Positions 8,435 to 18,654 of a stretch of 41,723 nucleotides of DNA are shown in pieces. The notes beneath the pieces were generated by a model, which was not told the DNA's origin, searched no databases, and was given only the letters and a program-made list of their open reading frames with translations. The stretch lies in the IMG/VR virus record IMGVR_UViG_3300025151_000006, positions 1-41,723 of that record. One strand, given 5' to 3'. The position numbers and the translations under genes were made by a program. This stretch comes from a virus. Every line of letters begins with the position of its first letter. Within the stretch, counting starts at the first letter, position 1.

Positions 8435-10577
8435 TACATTTGTAAAAGGTTTGATTACTGAGGCAGGTGAGTTAACGTTTCCACCAGATGCTTCAGTAGA
8501 TGAACTTAACTGTGACCTTAGACGTGACGGTTCAAGACGTAGACGTAAAGGTGCAGCTAAAGAAACTAACCACGTACTATCTAGCTTTACAGTATCTGAT
8601 TCAGAAGTTACTACAACAGGAACGTGGTTCAATGTTGGTGGTGAATCAGGTCAAGAGTTTCTAGTATTCCAGAAAGGTGCTACACTTTACTTCTTCAATA
8701 AGTCTGATGTACCTTTCTCAGCTAACATAGAAACAGGCACAGTCAATTTAGCAACATATGAAGTAGCAGGTGGTGTTGGCGCAGCTAATGCTAAGTGTAG
8801 TTTCACTTCACTCAAAGGTTCATTGATTGTAGTATCTGAGGCTATCAATCCTATCTATGTAGAATATAACAACGTAACGGAAGCAATTACAGTAAGTCAG
8901 ATAAGCTTTCGTACTCGTGACTTCGAATGGCAAGGTGACACAACAGAGTATGATGAGTCTAAGTCTAGTCCATCAATACAAAGACAGTACGATACAGAGA
9001 ATGCAGGATGGGTTGCACCTAATGGTGATACTGCTCTAAGTGCGTATCAATCAGCTAACTCTAGTAAACACCCACCTCTTACACATGCTTGGTATGCAGG
9101 TAAGAATGCGAGTGGCACATTCGATGCGGCTGAGTGGGCAAAGGTCTACACAGGTAACAGCCTTACAGGTAACGGTCACTACATACTAGACTTCTTCAGT
9201 AAAGATCGTTCTACTGCTTCAGGTATATCTGGTCTTACAACAGAAGTAGAGTCAAGTAGATTTAAAACTGTAGCTAACTTTGCAGGACGTGCTTTCTATG
9301 CAGGTCTTAACAGTAGTAAGAACTCTGATGTAATACTGTTTAGTCAACTAATAGATGACTTCTATCAACTAGGTGAGTGCTTACAACAGAATGATCCTAC
9401 ATCAGAACAGGTAAGTGATCTTCTAGCTACAGACGGTGGTACAATAAGAATATCAGGTGCTGTTGGTATCAAAGTACTTTATGTTATTGATGCCAGTTTG
9501 TATGTTTTTGCTGAGAATGGTGTATGGCGTATTGAAGGTATCGATGGCGTCTTTAGTCCTACGGCATTTGCAGTTAAAAAGATTACTGATGTTGGTATCG
9601 TAGATGCAGGTAGTTTTGTAGTAGCTGATGGCTCTCCTATCTGGTGGAGTAAGAACGGTATACACACTTTACAGTTTGATTCTACAAGTGGTAGACCAGT
9701 AGAAAACAATCTTACTATTTCTACAATACAGAGATACTGGGATGAAGTTCCTACTGCAGCTAAGACTAAACTAATATCTACCTTCGATCCTATAAACAAA
9801 CGTGCTTACTGGGCATGGCCTAAACAGGGTGAGACTGTAGAATCTAAAGTTAATAATATTCTTGTTTTAGATGTACCCCTAAAAGCTTTCTATCCTTGGT
9901 ATGTAGAGGATGAAGTAGGAACAATTACAGATTCAATAATAGGTATTGAGTTCTTCTCTGGGTTTGGTGCGGCTGCTTCTACGTTTGATGTAACTACAAC
10001 AAATGGAGATGATGTTATAACCTCTGCAGGAGATGATGTTGTATCTATTCAAACTGCTTCTGTAGCTACAGGAACTCCTGCAATCATCTTGATTATACGA
10101 GATGGTGATACAAACAAAATGACTATGGGTTCCTTTACTGAAGATAGCTTCTTAGATTGGGGAACTACAAACTACAGTTCTTTTGCTGAAGCAGGTTATG
10201 ACTTTATGGGTGACTTACTTCTAAGAAAGAATGCACCTTACGTTACCACATACATGAGACTAACAGAGTCAGCATGGGAAGGTAATGAAACAACTGGATA
10301 TGCTCCAAACAATCCATCTTCAATGCTAGTATCTTCTTTCTGGGATTTCAAGACTAGTTCATCTAGTACTGCACAACAAGCATATAGATTGAAGTCAATG
10401 CCAGTAGTTGATTCTAGTAACTTATTAAACTTCGACTACCCTGAGACTGTCATTACAACAAGAATGAAGTTAAGAGGTAGGGGAAGATCAATGCGTATAA
10501 AGTTTGAAAGCGAACAAGGCAAAGACTTTATACTTCTAGGTTACTCTATCTTAGGTGGACGTAACAACACACATTAA
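8403..10577 (+). CDS. Tail tubular protein B (gp12-like nozzle)
   Basis: 724 residues from the ATG at 8403, which follows a GAGGAG site; the in-frame ATG at 8370 lacks one. Length is near T7 gp12 (794). The N terminus has the usual MPQSLTQRVVNTFVKGLITEAGELTFPPDASVDELNCDL pattern (many T7-like nozzle proteins carry a FVGGVSQQP-like version of it). The rest is beta-rich with aromatic repeats. It forms the tail nozzle below protein A and carries the fibres. Confidence 0.87.
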   Translation: MPQSLTQRVVNTFVKGLITEAGELTFPPDASVDELNCDLRRDGSRRRRKGAAKETNHVLSSFTVSDSEVTTTGTWFNVGGESGQEFLVFQKGATLYFFNKSDVPFSANIETGTVNLATYEVAGGVGAANAKCSFTSLKGSLIVVSEAINPIYVEYNNVTEAITVSQISFRTRDFEWQGDTTEYDESKSSPSIQRQYDTENAGWVAPNGDTALSAYQSANSSKHPPLTHAWYAGKNASGTFDAAEWAKVYTGNSLTGNGHYILDFFSKDRSTASGISGLTTEVESSRFKTVANFAGRAFYAGLNSSKNSDVILFSQLIDDFYQLGECLQQNDPTSEQVSDLLATDGGTIRISGAVGIKVLYVIDASLYVFAENGVWRIEGIDGVFSPTAFAVKKITDVGIVDAGSFVVADGSPIWWSKNGIHTLQFDSTSGRPVENNLTISTIQRYWDEVPTAAKTKLISTFDPINKRAYWAWPKQGETVESKVNNILVLDVPLKAFYPWYVEDEVGTITDSIIGIEFFSGFGAAASTFDVTTTNGDDVITSAGDDVVSIQTASVATGTPAIILIIRDGDTNKMTMGSFTEDSFLDWGTTNYSSFAEAGYDFMGDLLLRKNAPYVTTYMRLTESAWEGNETTGYAPNNPSSMLVSSFWDFKTSSSSTAQQAYRLKSMPVVDSSNLLNFDYPETVITTRMKLRGRGRSMRIKFESEQGKDFILLGYSILGGRNNTH

Positions 10578-10601
10578 CCGCGAAAGCGAACAGGAGACTA
10601 A

Positions 10602-11060
10602 ATGTCTTATACAATACGTGACGCTAACCATAGCGACATCTTAGATATTACGATTGCAGCCAAACTATTCTCTAAGGAAACGAACCATCCTGCTCTGAAT
10701 ACAATAAACCCAAACAAAGTAGCTGCAACTTTGCAACAACTATTAGACAGTGACGTAGGTTTAGTAAAGGTTGCATGTTTCAATAAAGAAATTATAGGTG
10801 CTATAGCAGGTGTAGTTTCTGAGTTACCAATAAATGATTTAGTAGTAGCTCAAGAACTTATGCTATGGTTAGACCCTTCACATAGAAACGGTAAAACTGC
10901 TCCCAAGTTAATCGATGGATATGTAGAGTGGGCAAGTAAGAAAGGTTGTGACTTCGTTAGGTTATCAGCCTTAGATGGAATACTATCAGGTAAAGCAGGT
11001 ATTCTATTTAAACGAAAAGGTTTCAAAGAAGTAGAAACCGCATACATAAAGGAATTATAA
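10602..11060 (+). CDS. GNAT-like acetyltransferase-fold protein at the gp13 position
   Basis: 152 residues with GNAT-like order: an N-terminal IRDANHSDILDITIAAKLF, a central beta strand GAIAGVV, the segment LWLDPSHRNGKTAPKLIDGYVEWA that corresponds to the acetyl-CoA loop, and a C-terminal FKRKGFKEVETAYIKEL. It lies between tail tubular B and the internal proteins, where T7 has gp13. It may therefore be a virion or assembly protein that uses this fold rather than an active enzyme. Acetyl-CoA binding is not proven, as the classical QxxGxG/A loop is altered to HRNGKT. Confidence 0.72.
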   Translation: MSYTIRDANHSDILDITIAAKLFSKETNHPALNTINPNKVAATLQQLLDSDVGLVKVACFNKEIIGAIAGVVSELPINDLVVAQELMLWLDPSHRNGKTAPKLIDGYVEWASKKGCDFVRLSALDGILSGKAGILFKRKGFKEVETAYIKEL

Positions 11061-11061
11061 T

Positions 11062-11784
11062 ATGGCTGTTTTTACTCTTATAGGTGCTGCTGCAGGAGCC
11101 GCTGTAGGTGCAGTTGTAGGTTCTGCAATAGGAGCTAGTGTCGCCACGGCTGCAGTAGTAGGTGCTGTAGGTGGTGCTGTTCTTGGAACAGTTGTAGGTA
11201 ATAAAGTAAGTGCTGCTCAAGAGGCAGCGGCTGCAGCTACAACTCAAGCAGAAGAACAGATAACGACTATAACAGAAAAACAAGAAGAGATTATAGGGGT
11301 TACTGAACAGGTAACAGGACTACAGACAGAACAAATAGCAGTACAACAAGAAATAGCTGAAACTAGACAGGAACAAGAAAGACTCGCTGTACGTAGGCAA
11401 CGTAGACAAGCTATACGAGAGGCTCAGATAGTAAGGGCAAGACAAAGAAATATAGCTTCTGCTATGGGTGCTGTAGGTTCAGCCGTATCTGGTGGTGCTG
11501 CGTCTATTGGTTCTCAACTATCAGCGGCACTAGGATACTCAACACAACAATCAGGTTTATCAGAAGAAATACTTCAAGGACAACAAAGAGGCATGGACTT
11601 GCAATCTGAGATAAACACACTTTACGGTAAAGCTAACGTTCTTCAAACAGAAGCTAATATTGCAGCAACAAAAGCAGGTATGTACAGTTCTAGGGCTGCA
11701 GGTTATACACAACAAGCAAGTAGCTATATGGGAATGTTTACTAACTTTGCAAATGTAGGCGCAGGTATGATACCATACATATAA
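11062..11784 (+). CDS. Internal virion protein (gp14-like, membrane-active candidate)
   Basis: 240 residues. The first 50 are a hydrophobic Gly/Ala/Val-rich hairpin with GXXXG-like spacing (GAAAGAAVGAVVGSAIGAS), then comes a long Gln/Glu-rich coiled coil (about 55-125) and a helical Ala/Ser/Gln-rich tail. T7 gp14 and relatives are ejected into the outer membrane and form part of the DNA conduit, which fits this profile and its place as first of three internal proteins. Start is one base after the GNAT stop. Confidence 0.75.
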   Translation: MAVFTLIGAAAGAAVGAVVGSAIGASVATAAVVGAVGGAVLGTVVGNKVSAAQEAAAAATTQAEEQITTITEKQEEIIGVTEQVTGLQTEQIAVQQEIAETRQEQERLAVRRQRRQAIREAQIVRARQRNIASAMGAVGSAVSGGAASIGSQLSAALGYSTQQSGLSEEILQGQQRGMDLQSEINTLYGKANVLQTEANIAATKAGMYSSRAAGYTQQASSYMGMFTNFANVGAGMIPYI

Positions 11785-11795
11785 GGACTTATTAA

Positions 11796-14700
11796 ATGGA
11801 ATTACAACAGCCTATCGACTACATTGAAGATAGTATGGCTCCCATCGATGAGGAGCTTCCTGAAGTAGTTACTCAAGAAGAGACTGATCAAAGCATACAA
11901 GAAGCATTCATGGCTACAGGTCAAGATGTTGCTCCTTCAGAAGCTAAAGAGATGTTGTTTCAGAGTGCTAATCCTATAGAAGCTTTGATTCGAGATAAGT
12001 TCTACACTGAGGAAATGCAAGCTGAAGAACTCGAAAGAGCCTACAAAGGTGCTGAGTTAAAGTCAAATGACTTCTTTGAAAATCCTGACTTCTTTTATGA
12101 GCAAGCTAAAGGATTTTCTAAAGATGATGTAGATGCTTTAGATATACGTGCTGCTATCAACTCAAGAATAGAACAGAGAATCCTAGAAGACCTTAGTGCT
12201 CAAGAAGAAACAGGTGTTTTAGATGCTATCTTAGACTTCGGTGCTTACGTTTTACGAGAGTCTACAATAGGTGTACCTGAAGCACTTACTGATCGTACTG
12301 AACGATTAGGTACTCAACTTGTATTTAACAAACTGAACATGAAACCTAGTGAGTATAAAGAGTGGTTTCAACAGACAGTCAATGAAGTTATGCAAGAAGG
12401 TATTCGTGAGAATGATGCTAACAAGATCGATTGGTTGAAGAGTGTTGTCGAAGGTAACGGATACGACAAAGACGCAAGTATAAAGAAAGCGTTTGCTATC
12501 GTAGACTTGATAGGTCTAGGTGAACTAGGCACTGTAGGTTTTAAACTTGCACGTACTGCGTCTACACCTACTACACGTATTGGACGTATTGCTGAACTAG
12601 AAGGACCAGAACAAGCTGCTAGAATTGGTGAAGGTATTGCTGTTCGTAATCTTGATCCAGAAGTAAATGCTGACCTTGGTCCTAGAGTTGTTAACCCACA
12701 CCCACCTAAAGTAGCTACACCTGAAGGTTGGTACTCTCGTGCTCTAAAAGAGAATCAATTAGCAGACGATATAGCTACTATCTACAAGAGTGGGGCTATG
12801 GGCCGTATTGTAGATCAAGATACTATACGTGCATCTGTCTCTTCAACAGTATCTAAGTTTAGACAACGAGTTGACAACCCTGTATACAAATCAGACTTAG
12901 AAGAAACAGGATTTGGAAACTACACAGTCAACATACAGTTAGGTAAAACTACTGATGGCACACCTTACAAACCAACACCAAGAGGTGAACCGTCTGCAGG
13001 TGTCAATCGTTTAGCTGAGAAGACAGGCGGTGAAGTAGTTCCAGTTAAGAACTCTGCAGGTGAGTTACAGGGGTATGTTGTTCAATTCAGAGAGAACATA
13101 GATTTATCTAAAGAAGTAGCTGCTATAGACGCTGATGAACTTCTCAAGATGGAACGAGGCGTAGTTAGAAATACTCTAGGTAGAGTGTTCGGTAATACTC
13201 TTATGGGTTCTACTGCTTTACGTGGTGTTGACAGATTAACTACACTAGCTCAGATGGGTGAGTCTGCTCAGTCTGCAGTCAAGGGTGTATTCCAGAAAGA
13301 AGCAAAGAAGATAAATGCTCTTGGTCCTAGTGATCGTGCAACACTGTCTTCTATTGTAGGTAAACTAAGAGATGATCCAGTAGAAGCTGTTAGACGTGGA
13401 TGGTACAGTGAAGAAGAGTTTGCTGTACGGTATGCAGAACTAACAGGAAAGCAACCAAGTCAGAAAGTTATAGATGCTTACGATGCAGAGGTTGCTATAT
13501 CTAATACTGCAGCCGTTATTCGTGCTAACAACATTATGCGTACATATGTACAGAAGGGATACCGCGCAGTAGAGATGCCTGATGGTATTCGTGTACCTGC
13601 AAAGACTACATCTACAGCTAAGATAGAAGCAGATGAGTACATACTAGACTTAAATGATAATGTTCGTCTTTACAAGAATGAAATAGATGCAGGGTTTGAC
13701 GTATGGAAACTAGATCGTGATGATCTTGGAGTACGTTACGTAACTAAACCAAGAAAAGTTGACGCACTAGAACCACAAGACGTTATGGGGTTCAATGCAG
13801 GTGGTCCTCGAACTAACCCTAATGCTAACTACTTTGTAGTATTAGGACGTGAAGGTAGATTTCCTAAATCTTTGTTGACAACATTTACTGAGGCTGATGC
13901 GAAGCTTGCAGTAGATCAGCTAAGAGTTTTACAGAATGCACTAAGGGATGCACCTGAAACTGTTGATGATGTCTTAACTGCTAATAACGATTGGAATCCT
14001 ACGATTACTAATCTAGATGAGCTACGTAGATTCTCAGATGAAAACAACTGGGATTTAGATGAAGGTATTGTTGCCTACAAAGAACGTAACTCATTTGTAC
14101 AAGACGTAGACGCTGATGATGCTACATACAGAATGGCATTCTCTGATTACGTAGAGAAAGAAGCATCACGGCAAGACAGGGTTTTACCTGAGTTTGGTGG
14201 TAAGAAAACGTACAACGTTGATCCTATGGATACCATAACTCAACAGTTCGGAACAGCCGTACAAGAGTTAGCTAATCACGCATACACATACAATGCTATG
14301 GTAGGTTGGGTGAAGAGAGCACAGAAAGCAGGAGTCAACTGGCTTCCTAAAGGTGTATCGCCTAACGATTATCGTACACTGTTTATGGATGCAAAGATAA
14401 CAGGCAACACTGCATTCGATAGACGTATGAAAGAGATACGTGATATTGAGATGAGACGCATGGGTGTCAAGAGTGTAGCCGTAGAGACAATGGAAGACTT
14501 AGGAAGACAAGCTTCTGAGTATGTGTTCCAAAAGACTCACATACCTACACGTCTTGGCGATCCAAGTAATGCTCTACTAAACATTGGGTTTCAGTCTGCG
14601 TTTGGTTTCTTAAACGTATCTCAGGCTTTTGTTCAGGGTTCTCACGCTGCTACAATCATGGCTATATCACCGAAGCATGGTTTTCGTGGATCAAGTATGG

Positions 14701-16118
14701 CTTTGACTATGCGTAGCTTGTACCACAAGTCTCCTGAAGTAGTAGACTTAGGTGTTCAACGTCTATCTAAATATTACAACATGCCAGAAGATGAGATAAA
14801 AGAAATCATAGAGTATGTTCGTACCTCTGGACGTGAAGTAGTTGACGCTGAAGCAATCGAACAAGGTACTGGTGTATCGTATGGCATCTCTGGTTTCCAA
14901 GGAGAAAGCTACAAACCATCACTGCTACGTAAAGCTTGGTTATCTACAAAGAAAACTGCACGTCAAGGTATGGACTTAGGTTTGATACCTTTCAACCAAG
15001 GTGAACGATTAGGAAGACTTACTGGTACATACACTGCTATACTAGAGTTCAAAGCTAAGAATCCTGGAGTATCTATCCTAAGTGATCGTGCTCGTATGTG
15101 GATTAGTAGACGTGACCAAGACTTAACATTTAACATGACTGCAGTAGGTAGACCTCAGATTCAAAGTGGTCTAATGCGAGTTCCTACACAGTGGTTATCT
15201 CATACATTCAGAGCTATGGAGTCTGTGTTTGTAGGACGTAACTTCACTAAAGCAGAACGAGTAAGAATGTTTGGAATCCTGATGCCTTTCTATGGTACTG
15301 CAGGGTTCGGTCTTACACATGCGGCTGACTCTCTAGCAGACTACTTCGGTATAGAAGTTAACAGTAATACGTTTACATTCTTGAAGTATGGTGTGATTGA
15401 TGGTCTTACTGACTACCTTATGGAAGACACAGACGGTAGAGTTGGTACAGGATTAGCAGGTAGACTAGCTCCTGCAGGTGCTGTTGTAGAAACATATCGT
15501 AAGATCAAAGAAGGTCAGTTTATTGAGGTTGCAGGTGGCCCTTCAGGTGATATTACAGGTGGTATCGTAGACGCATTCATGGAAGCATACGCATCTCTAA
15601 GAGACAATCGTGGAACTATGTTGAGTGATGATGTCATTAAGATTCTAAGACAACCATCAGGTATAGATAACATTGCTAAAGCTTACGGTATCTTCAATAA
15701 CGGTATCTATCGTAGTAAGAATGGTATAACAATTCCAGGAGAGATGGGTACAACAGAAGGTATCTTACAGTTACTTGGTATTGGTAGCTTGAAACAGGCT
15801 GAGTGGTACGACACTCGAAGAACTATGTTTACAAGTAACAAGAAACTAACTAAGTTCCGTAAAGAAATAAACACTGAAGCTAACTATGCTTTTGATTTAC
15901 TACAAGGTGACACTGCAGATAAAGAGAAAGCATTTAAGTTGTTCAATGAATTGAAAGTAAAGATTGACATGAGTGGGTTTTCTCCTGAGATTCAGACATC
16001 TCTAAGAAAAAGCATGAACCGTAGACTTGATGATCAGTTCTTTAATGTATACGAAAATCTACTAAGATCAGATCAAGACGCTGAAGCAGAACGCCTCAGA
16101 TCAGTACTAGGAAGGTAA
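11796..16118 (+). CDS. Very large internal virion protein (gp15/gp16-like ejection protein)
   Basis: 1440 residues, the longest gene in the window. It is mostly helical, begins acidic (MELQQPIDYIEDSMAPIDEELPE) and has no transglycosylase motif that I can see. T7 gp16 is 1318 residues and forms the ejection conduit; size and gene order match this class. Residues about 1080-1330 contain more hydrophobic stretches (LGLIPFNQGERLGRLTG, FGILMPFYGTAGFGLTHAADSL) that may contact the membrane. It is followed after four bases by the transglycosylase-bearing protein. Confidence 0.78.
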   Translation: MELQQPIDYIEDSMAPIDEELPEVVTQEETDQSIQEAFMATGQDVAPSEAKEMLFQSANPIEALIRDKFYTEEMQAEELERAYKGAELKSNDFFENPDFFYEQAKGFSKDDVDALDIRAAINSRIEQRILEDLSAQEETGVLDAILDFGAYVLRESTIGVPEALTDRTERLGTQLVFNKLNMKPSEYKEWFQQTVNEVMQEGIRENDANKIDWLKSVVEGNGYDKDASIKKAFAIVDLIGLGELGTVGFKLARTASTPTTRIGRIAELEGPEQAARIGEGIAVRNLDPEVNADLGPRVVNPHPPKVATPEGWYSRALKENQLADDIATIYKSGAMGRIVDQDTIRASVSSTVSKFRQRVDNPVYKSDLEETGFGNYTVNIQLGKTTDGTPYKPTPRGEPSAGVNRLAEKTGGEVVPVKNSAGELQGYVVQFRENIDLSKEVAAIDADELLKMERGVVRNTLGRVFGNTLMGSTALRGVDRLTTLAQMGESAQSAVKGVFQKEAKKINALGPSDRATLSSIVGKLRDDPVEAVRRGWYSEEEFAVRYAELTGKQPSQKVIDAYDAEVAISNTAAVIRANNIMRTYVQKGYRAVEMPDGIRVPAKTTSTAKIEADEYILDLNDNVRLYKNEIDAGFDVWKLDRDDLGVRYVTKPRKVDALEPQDVMGFNAGGPRTNPNANYFVVLGREGRFPKSLLTTFTEADAKLAVDQLRVLQNALRDAPETVDDVLTANNDWNPTITNLDELRRFSDENNWDLDEGIVAYKERNSFVQDVDADDATYRMAFSDYVEKEASRQDRVLPEFGGKKTYNVDPMDTITQQFGTAVQELANHAYTYNAMVGWVKRAQKAGVNWLPKGVSPNDYRTLFMDAKITGNTAFDRRMKEIRDIEMRRMGVKSVAVETMEDLGRQASEYVFQKTHIPTRLGDPSNALLNIGFQSAFGFLNVSQAFVQGSHAATIMAISPKHGFRGSSMALTMRSLYHKSPEVVDLGVQRLSKYYNMPEDEIKEIIEYVRTSGREVVDAEAIEQGTGVSYGISGFQGESYKPSLLRKAWLSTKKTARQGMDLGLIPFNQGERLGRLTGTYTAILEFKAKNPGVSILSDRARMWISRRDQDLTFNMTAVGRPQIQSGLMRVPTQWLSHTFRAMESVFVGRNFTKAERVRMFGILMPFYGTAGFGLTHAADSLADYFGIEVNSNTFTFLKYGVIDGLTDYLMEDTDGRVGTGLAGRLAPAGAVVETYRKIKEGQFIEVAGGPSGDITGGIVDAFMEAYASLRDNRGTMLSDDVIKILRQPSGIDNIAKAYGIFNNGIYRSKNGITIPGEMGTTEGILQLLGIGSLKQAEWYDTRRTMFTSNKKLTKFRKEINTEANYAFDLLQGDTADKEKAFKLFNELKVKIDMSGFSPEIQTSLRKSMNRRLDDQFFNVYENLLRSDQDAEAERLRSVLGR

Positions 16119-16122
16119 AGGA

Positions 16123-18651
16123 ATGGCAGATATATTCGCACCTAAAACATCTTTTAATATCGGGTATGAGCGTGTAGTCTCTCAACCTGTAGAAGATAAA
16201 AGAGGTGAGACACAAGCTAAGTTTCAGGCTATGGCTAATCAAGTCCAAGCTTCGGCTATACGAGCACAGACTCAGGTTGAACGTGCCAAGATGGGTGCAG
16301 AAAATGCAATGATTCAAGGCTACGGAAACCTAGCTATATCTGCATTGAGGTTTGGTGCAGGTTATTCACGCCAATATCAGAAGGGTGTGGTTTCTGGTGC
16401 TGCAGGTGAGTGGCTTGATTCAATGGTAAAAGCTCAAGACTTACGTGATCAAGGTCAAGTAAACGAAGCTAGTATGTTCGAAAGAAAATCTACTAGAGCA
16501 GCCGTAGGTGCAGGTGTTGATTTAGATAAGTATAAGACAGAGTACGAGGCTATCACTGGTAGACCTATGGAGTATGTAGGTCAAACTCGTGAGCAGCAAG
16601 TATTCGAGATGATGAAGAGTGACAAGAATTACCAAATGGCTTATCTAGCTGCTCAAGGTACTCTTGGACCTAATGCTTCAGAAGAACAGCTAACTTCATC
16701 TGCTTTAGCTTCAATACAAAAACAAGCTATCGCAACTAACACTTTATCTCTTGTAGCTGCAGGTAATCAACTTGATTGGGAAACTCAGGTAAAAGGCGCA
16801 TACAACACAACTCTAGATCAATTCGATCAGGGTATTGTGGCAGGATTGATAAGCAGGACTCAACAAGGTCAACCAATAACTCCAGGAGAGATAGATACTG
16901 TTATTCTACAACACAATCTTATGTCTCAGAAACTAATAAAACCTGCATACGTTTCAGATGAGCAGTGGAGTTCAGTAAAACAAAGATTAGATTTACAGAA
17001 AGAGTTCTTGACTACACTAAAATCTGCTCGTGATCCTGATTCTTTACTAACAGATATGGTTTCACAATTGATGCAAAGCGCAGAAACTCCTGAAGATGCT
17101 ATGGCTATAGCAGCCGCCTCTGATTCTTCTAACTTAGCAAATATATTTGGTACAAACGTACCAGAGGTGGTAAACAGAGTAGCTCAAACCGCATTTGCAG
17201 ATAATAACTACAAACAAAAAGGTATGATTATTACAGATGTACAGGCAGTAGATGTAACTGAGCCTGTTAGTGGTAATTCTACTTTCACAATAGATACTGC
17301 TCCGTCATTTCTAAAAGATCACGTCAATGATGATCCTAAAACTATGCAAAGAAATGTAGAAGCAGGGTTAGAGATGATTAAAAATCTAAAACCTATGGAG
17401 CTTCAAGGTGAAGGTGCAATAAAACAATTCTACAACGCTACAATGTCTATGGCTGCAGGTATGTTGTCAGATAAACAATTCTATTCTTCAGCTACAATGT
17501 CTAAAGTATTCAACAATCCTAACTTAGAACAGGCTTTAGGTATGGTTGCTGCAGTAGACCGTGAAGCTGCAGATGAAATACGTATATCTTTACGTAGTGT
17601 TGCTAATCTACAGAGAACAGCATTGAAAGCTAACCTACAAAGTATGGAGAGTGCTTTAGTTGGTGCAGTATGGGATGAACAAGATCAAACATACTACATA
17701 ACTGGTGATCAAGGTAAGTTTTTAAGTAGACCTAACTCTGCAATCTCTGGAGAAATGACAGATAAAGGTTTTAAAATCTCAGATACTAGTGTGACATTTC
17801 CTGAAGGTTACAAAGAAGCTATCGATAGACGTAAATCAATTAAGATACTTGATCGTGCTATAAATAATTTATCTGTAGAAGGTGCTGAAGCAGAGACTAC
17901 AACACCACAGACTGAGACAATAGAAGGTATTACATACAATCTACCTGAAGATGTACAAGGTGACACTGAGTTCTTGAATGAAGTTGTTCGAGTATCAGAA
18001 GAAGTCGGTGTAAATGCTGATCAGTTACTATCTGTAATGGATTTCGAGACTATAGGTTCTTTCTCTCCTAGTGAGAAGAGTAAGACATCAAGCGGTACTG
18101 GGTTGATTCAGTTCTTAGAGAAGACAGCTAAAGAGTTAGGAACTACTACTGAGAAATTATCTCAAATGACTCGTGCAGAGCAGATGGTTTACGTAGGAAG
18201 ATACCTTGCTAAGTATGAAGGTAAGATAAAGAACACAGGTGACATCTACATGGCTGTTCACTGGCCTAGAGGTATAGGTGAATCTGATGATTATGTTCTT
18301 TACAGAAGAGGTTCTAAAGCATACAGAGCTAACTCAAGTCTAGACAAGTCAAATGATGGTACAGTAACTAGAGGTGAGGCACTGACAAGATTAAGGGAAG
18401 TAACCTCTGATAAATTTACGGATGTACAAAGAGTAGCAGAACAGGCTATAGAACGAAGTGATGAACTTACAAGTATTCCAAAACCACCTGCTAGACCAGA
18501 AATTAGGGAAGAGAGAGTAAGCCCACGTCCTCAACCTAGAGGTCAGATGAGCTTCGAACAGTTTAAAACACTTAATGCTGATATACTACAAGGACTCTCT
18601 GATGAAGAGTTGCAAGGAATATATCAGCGTAACTTTGGATCAATGGAGTAA
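16123..18651 (+). CDS. Internal virion protein with C-terminal lytic transglycosylase domain
   Basis: 842 residues. The first 590 are helical with Ala/Gln-rich coiled-coil segments. Residues about 605-770 look like a lysozyme/SLT-type domain: the ADQLLSVMDFETIGSFSP stretch places a catalytic Glu at 642, followed by SGTGLIQFLEKTAKELG, the usual G-[ST]-GLIQF signature. It would open peptidoglycan during DNA ejection. In T7 the transglycosylase is at the N terminus of gp16; here it is at the C terminus of a separate protein. A Pro/Arg linker and a small LQGLSDEELQGIY tail end it. Confidence 0.85.
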   Translation: MADIFAPKTSFNIGYERVVSQPVEDKRGETQAKFQAMANQVQASAIRAQTQVERAKMGAENAMIQGYGNLAISALRFGAGYSRQYQKGVVSGAAGEWLDSMVKAQDLRDQGQVNEASMFERKSTRAAVGAGVDLDKYKTEYEAITGRPMEYVGQTREQQVFEMMKSDKNYQMAYLAAQGTLGPNASEEQLTSSALASIQKQAIATNTLSLVAAGNQLDWETQVKGAYNTTLDQFDQGIVAGLISRTQQGQPITPGEIDTVILQHNLMSQKLIKPAYVSDEQWSSVKQRLDLQKEFLTTLKSARDPDSLLTDMVSQLMQSAETPEDAMAIAAASDSSNLANIFGTNVPEVVNRVAQTAFADNNYKQKGMIITDVQAVDVTEPVSGNSTFTIDTAPSFLKDHVNDDPKTMQRNVEAGLEMIKNLKPMELQGEGAIKQFYNATMSMAAGMLSDKQFYSSATMSKVFNNPNLEQALGMVAAVDREAADEIRISLRSVANLQRTALKANLQSMESALVGAVWDEQDQTYYITGDQGKFLSRPNSAISGEMTDKGFKISDTSVTFPEGYKEAIDRRKSIKILDRAINNLSVEGAEAETTTPQTETIEGITYNLPEDVQGDTEFLNEVVRVSEEVGVNADQLLSVMDFETIGSFSPSEKSKTSSGTGLIQFLEKTAKELGTTTEKLSQMTRAEQMVYVGRYLAKYEGKIKNTGDIYMAVHWPRGIGESDDYVLYRRGSKAYRANSSLDKSNDGTVTRGEALTRLREVTSDKFTDVQRVAEQAIERSDELTSIPKPPARPEIREERVSPRPQPRGQMSFEQFKTLNADILQGLSDEELQGIYQRNFGSME

Positions 18652-18654
18652 TTA

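Noticed and set aside
10578-10595. CGCGAAAGCG mini-hairpin and similar AAGCGAAT strings near 36795, 37607 and 38325
   Set aside because: Stem of three base pairs and loosely similar strings near starts; not enough for a regulatory claim.
11023-11283. Tyr/Ser/Cys-rich antisense frame opposite the gp14-like gene
   Set aside because: Composition is what the reverse complement of Gly/Ala/Val-rich coding produces.
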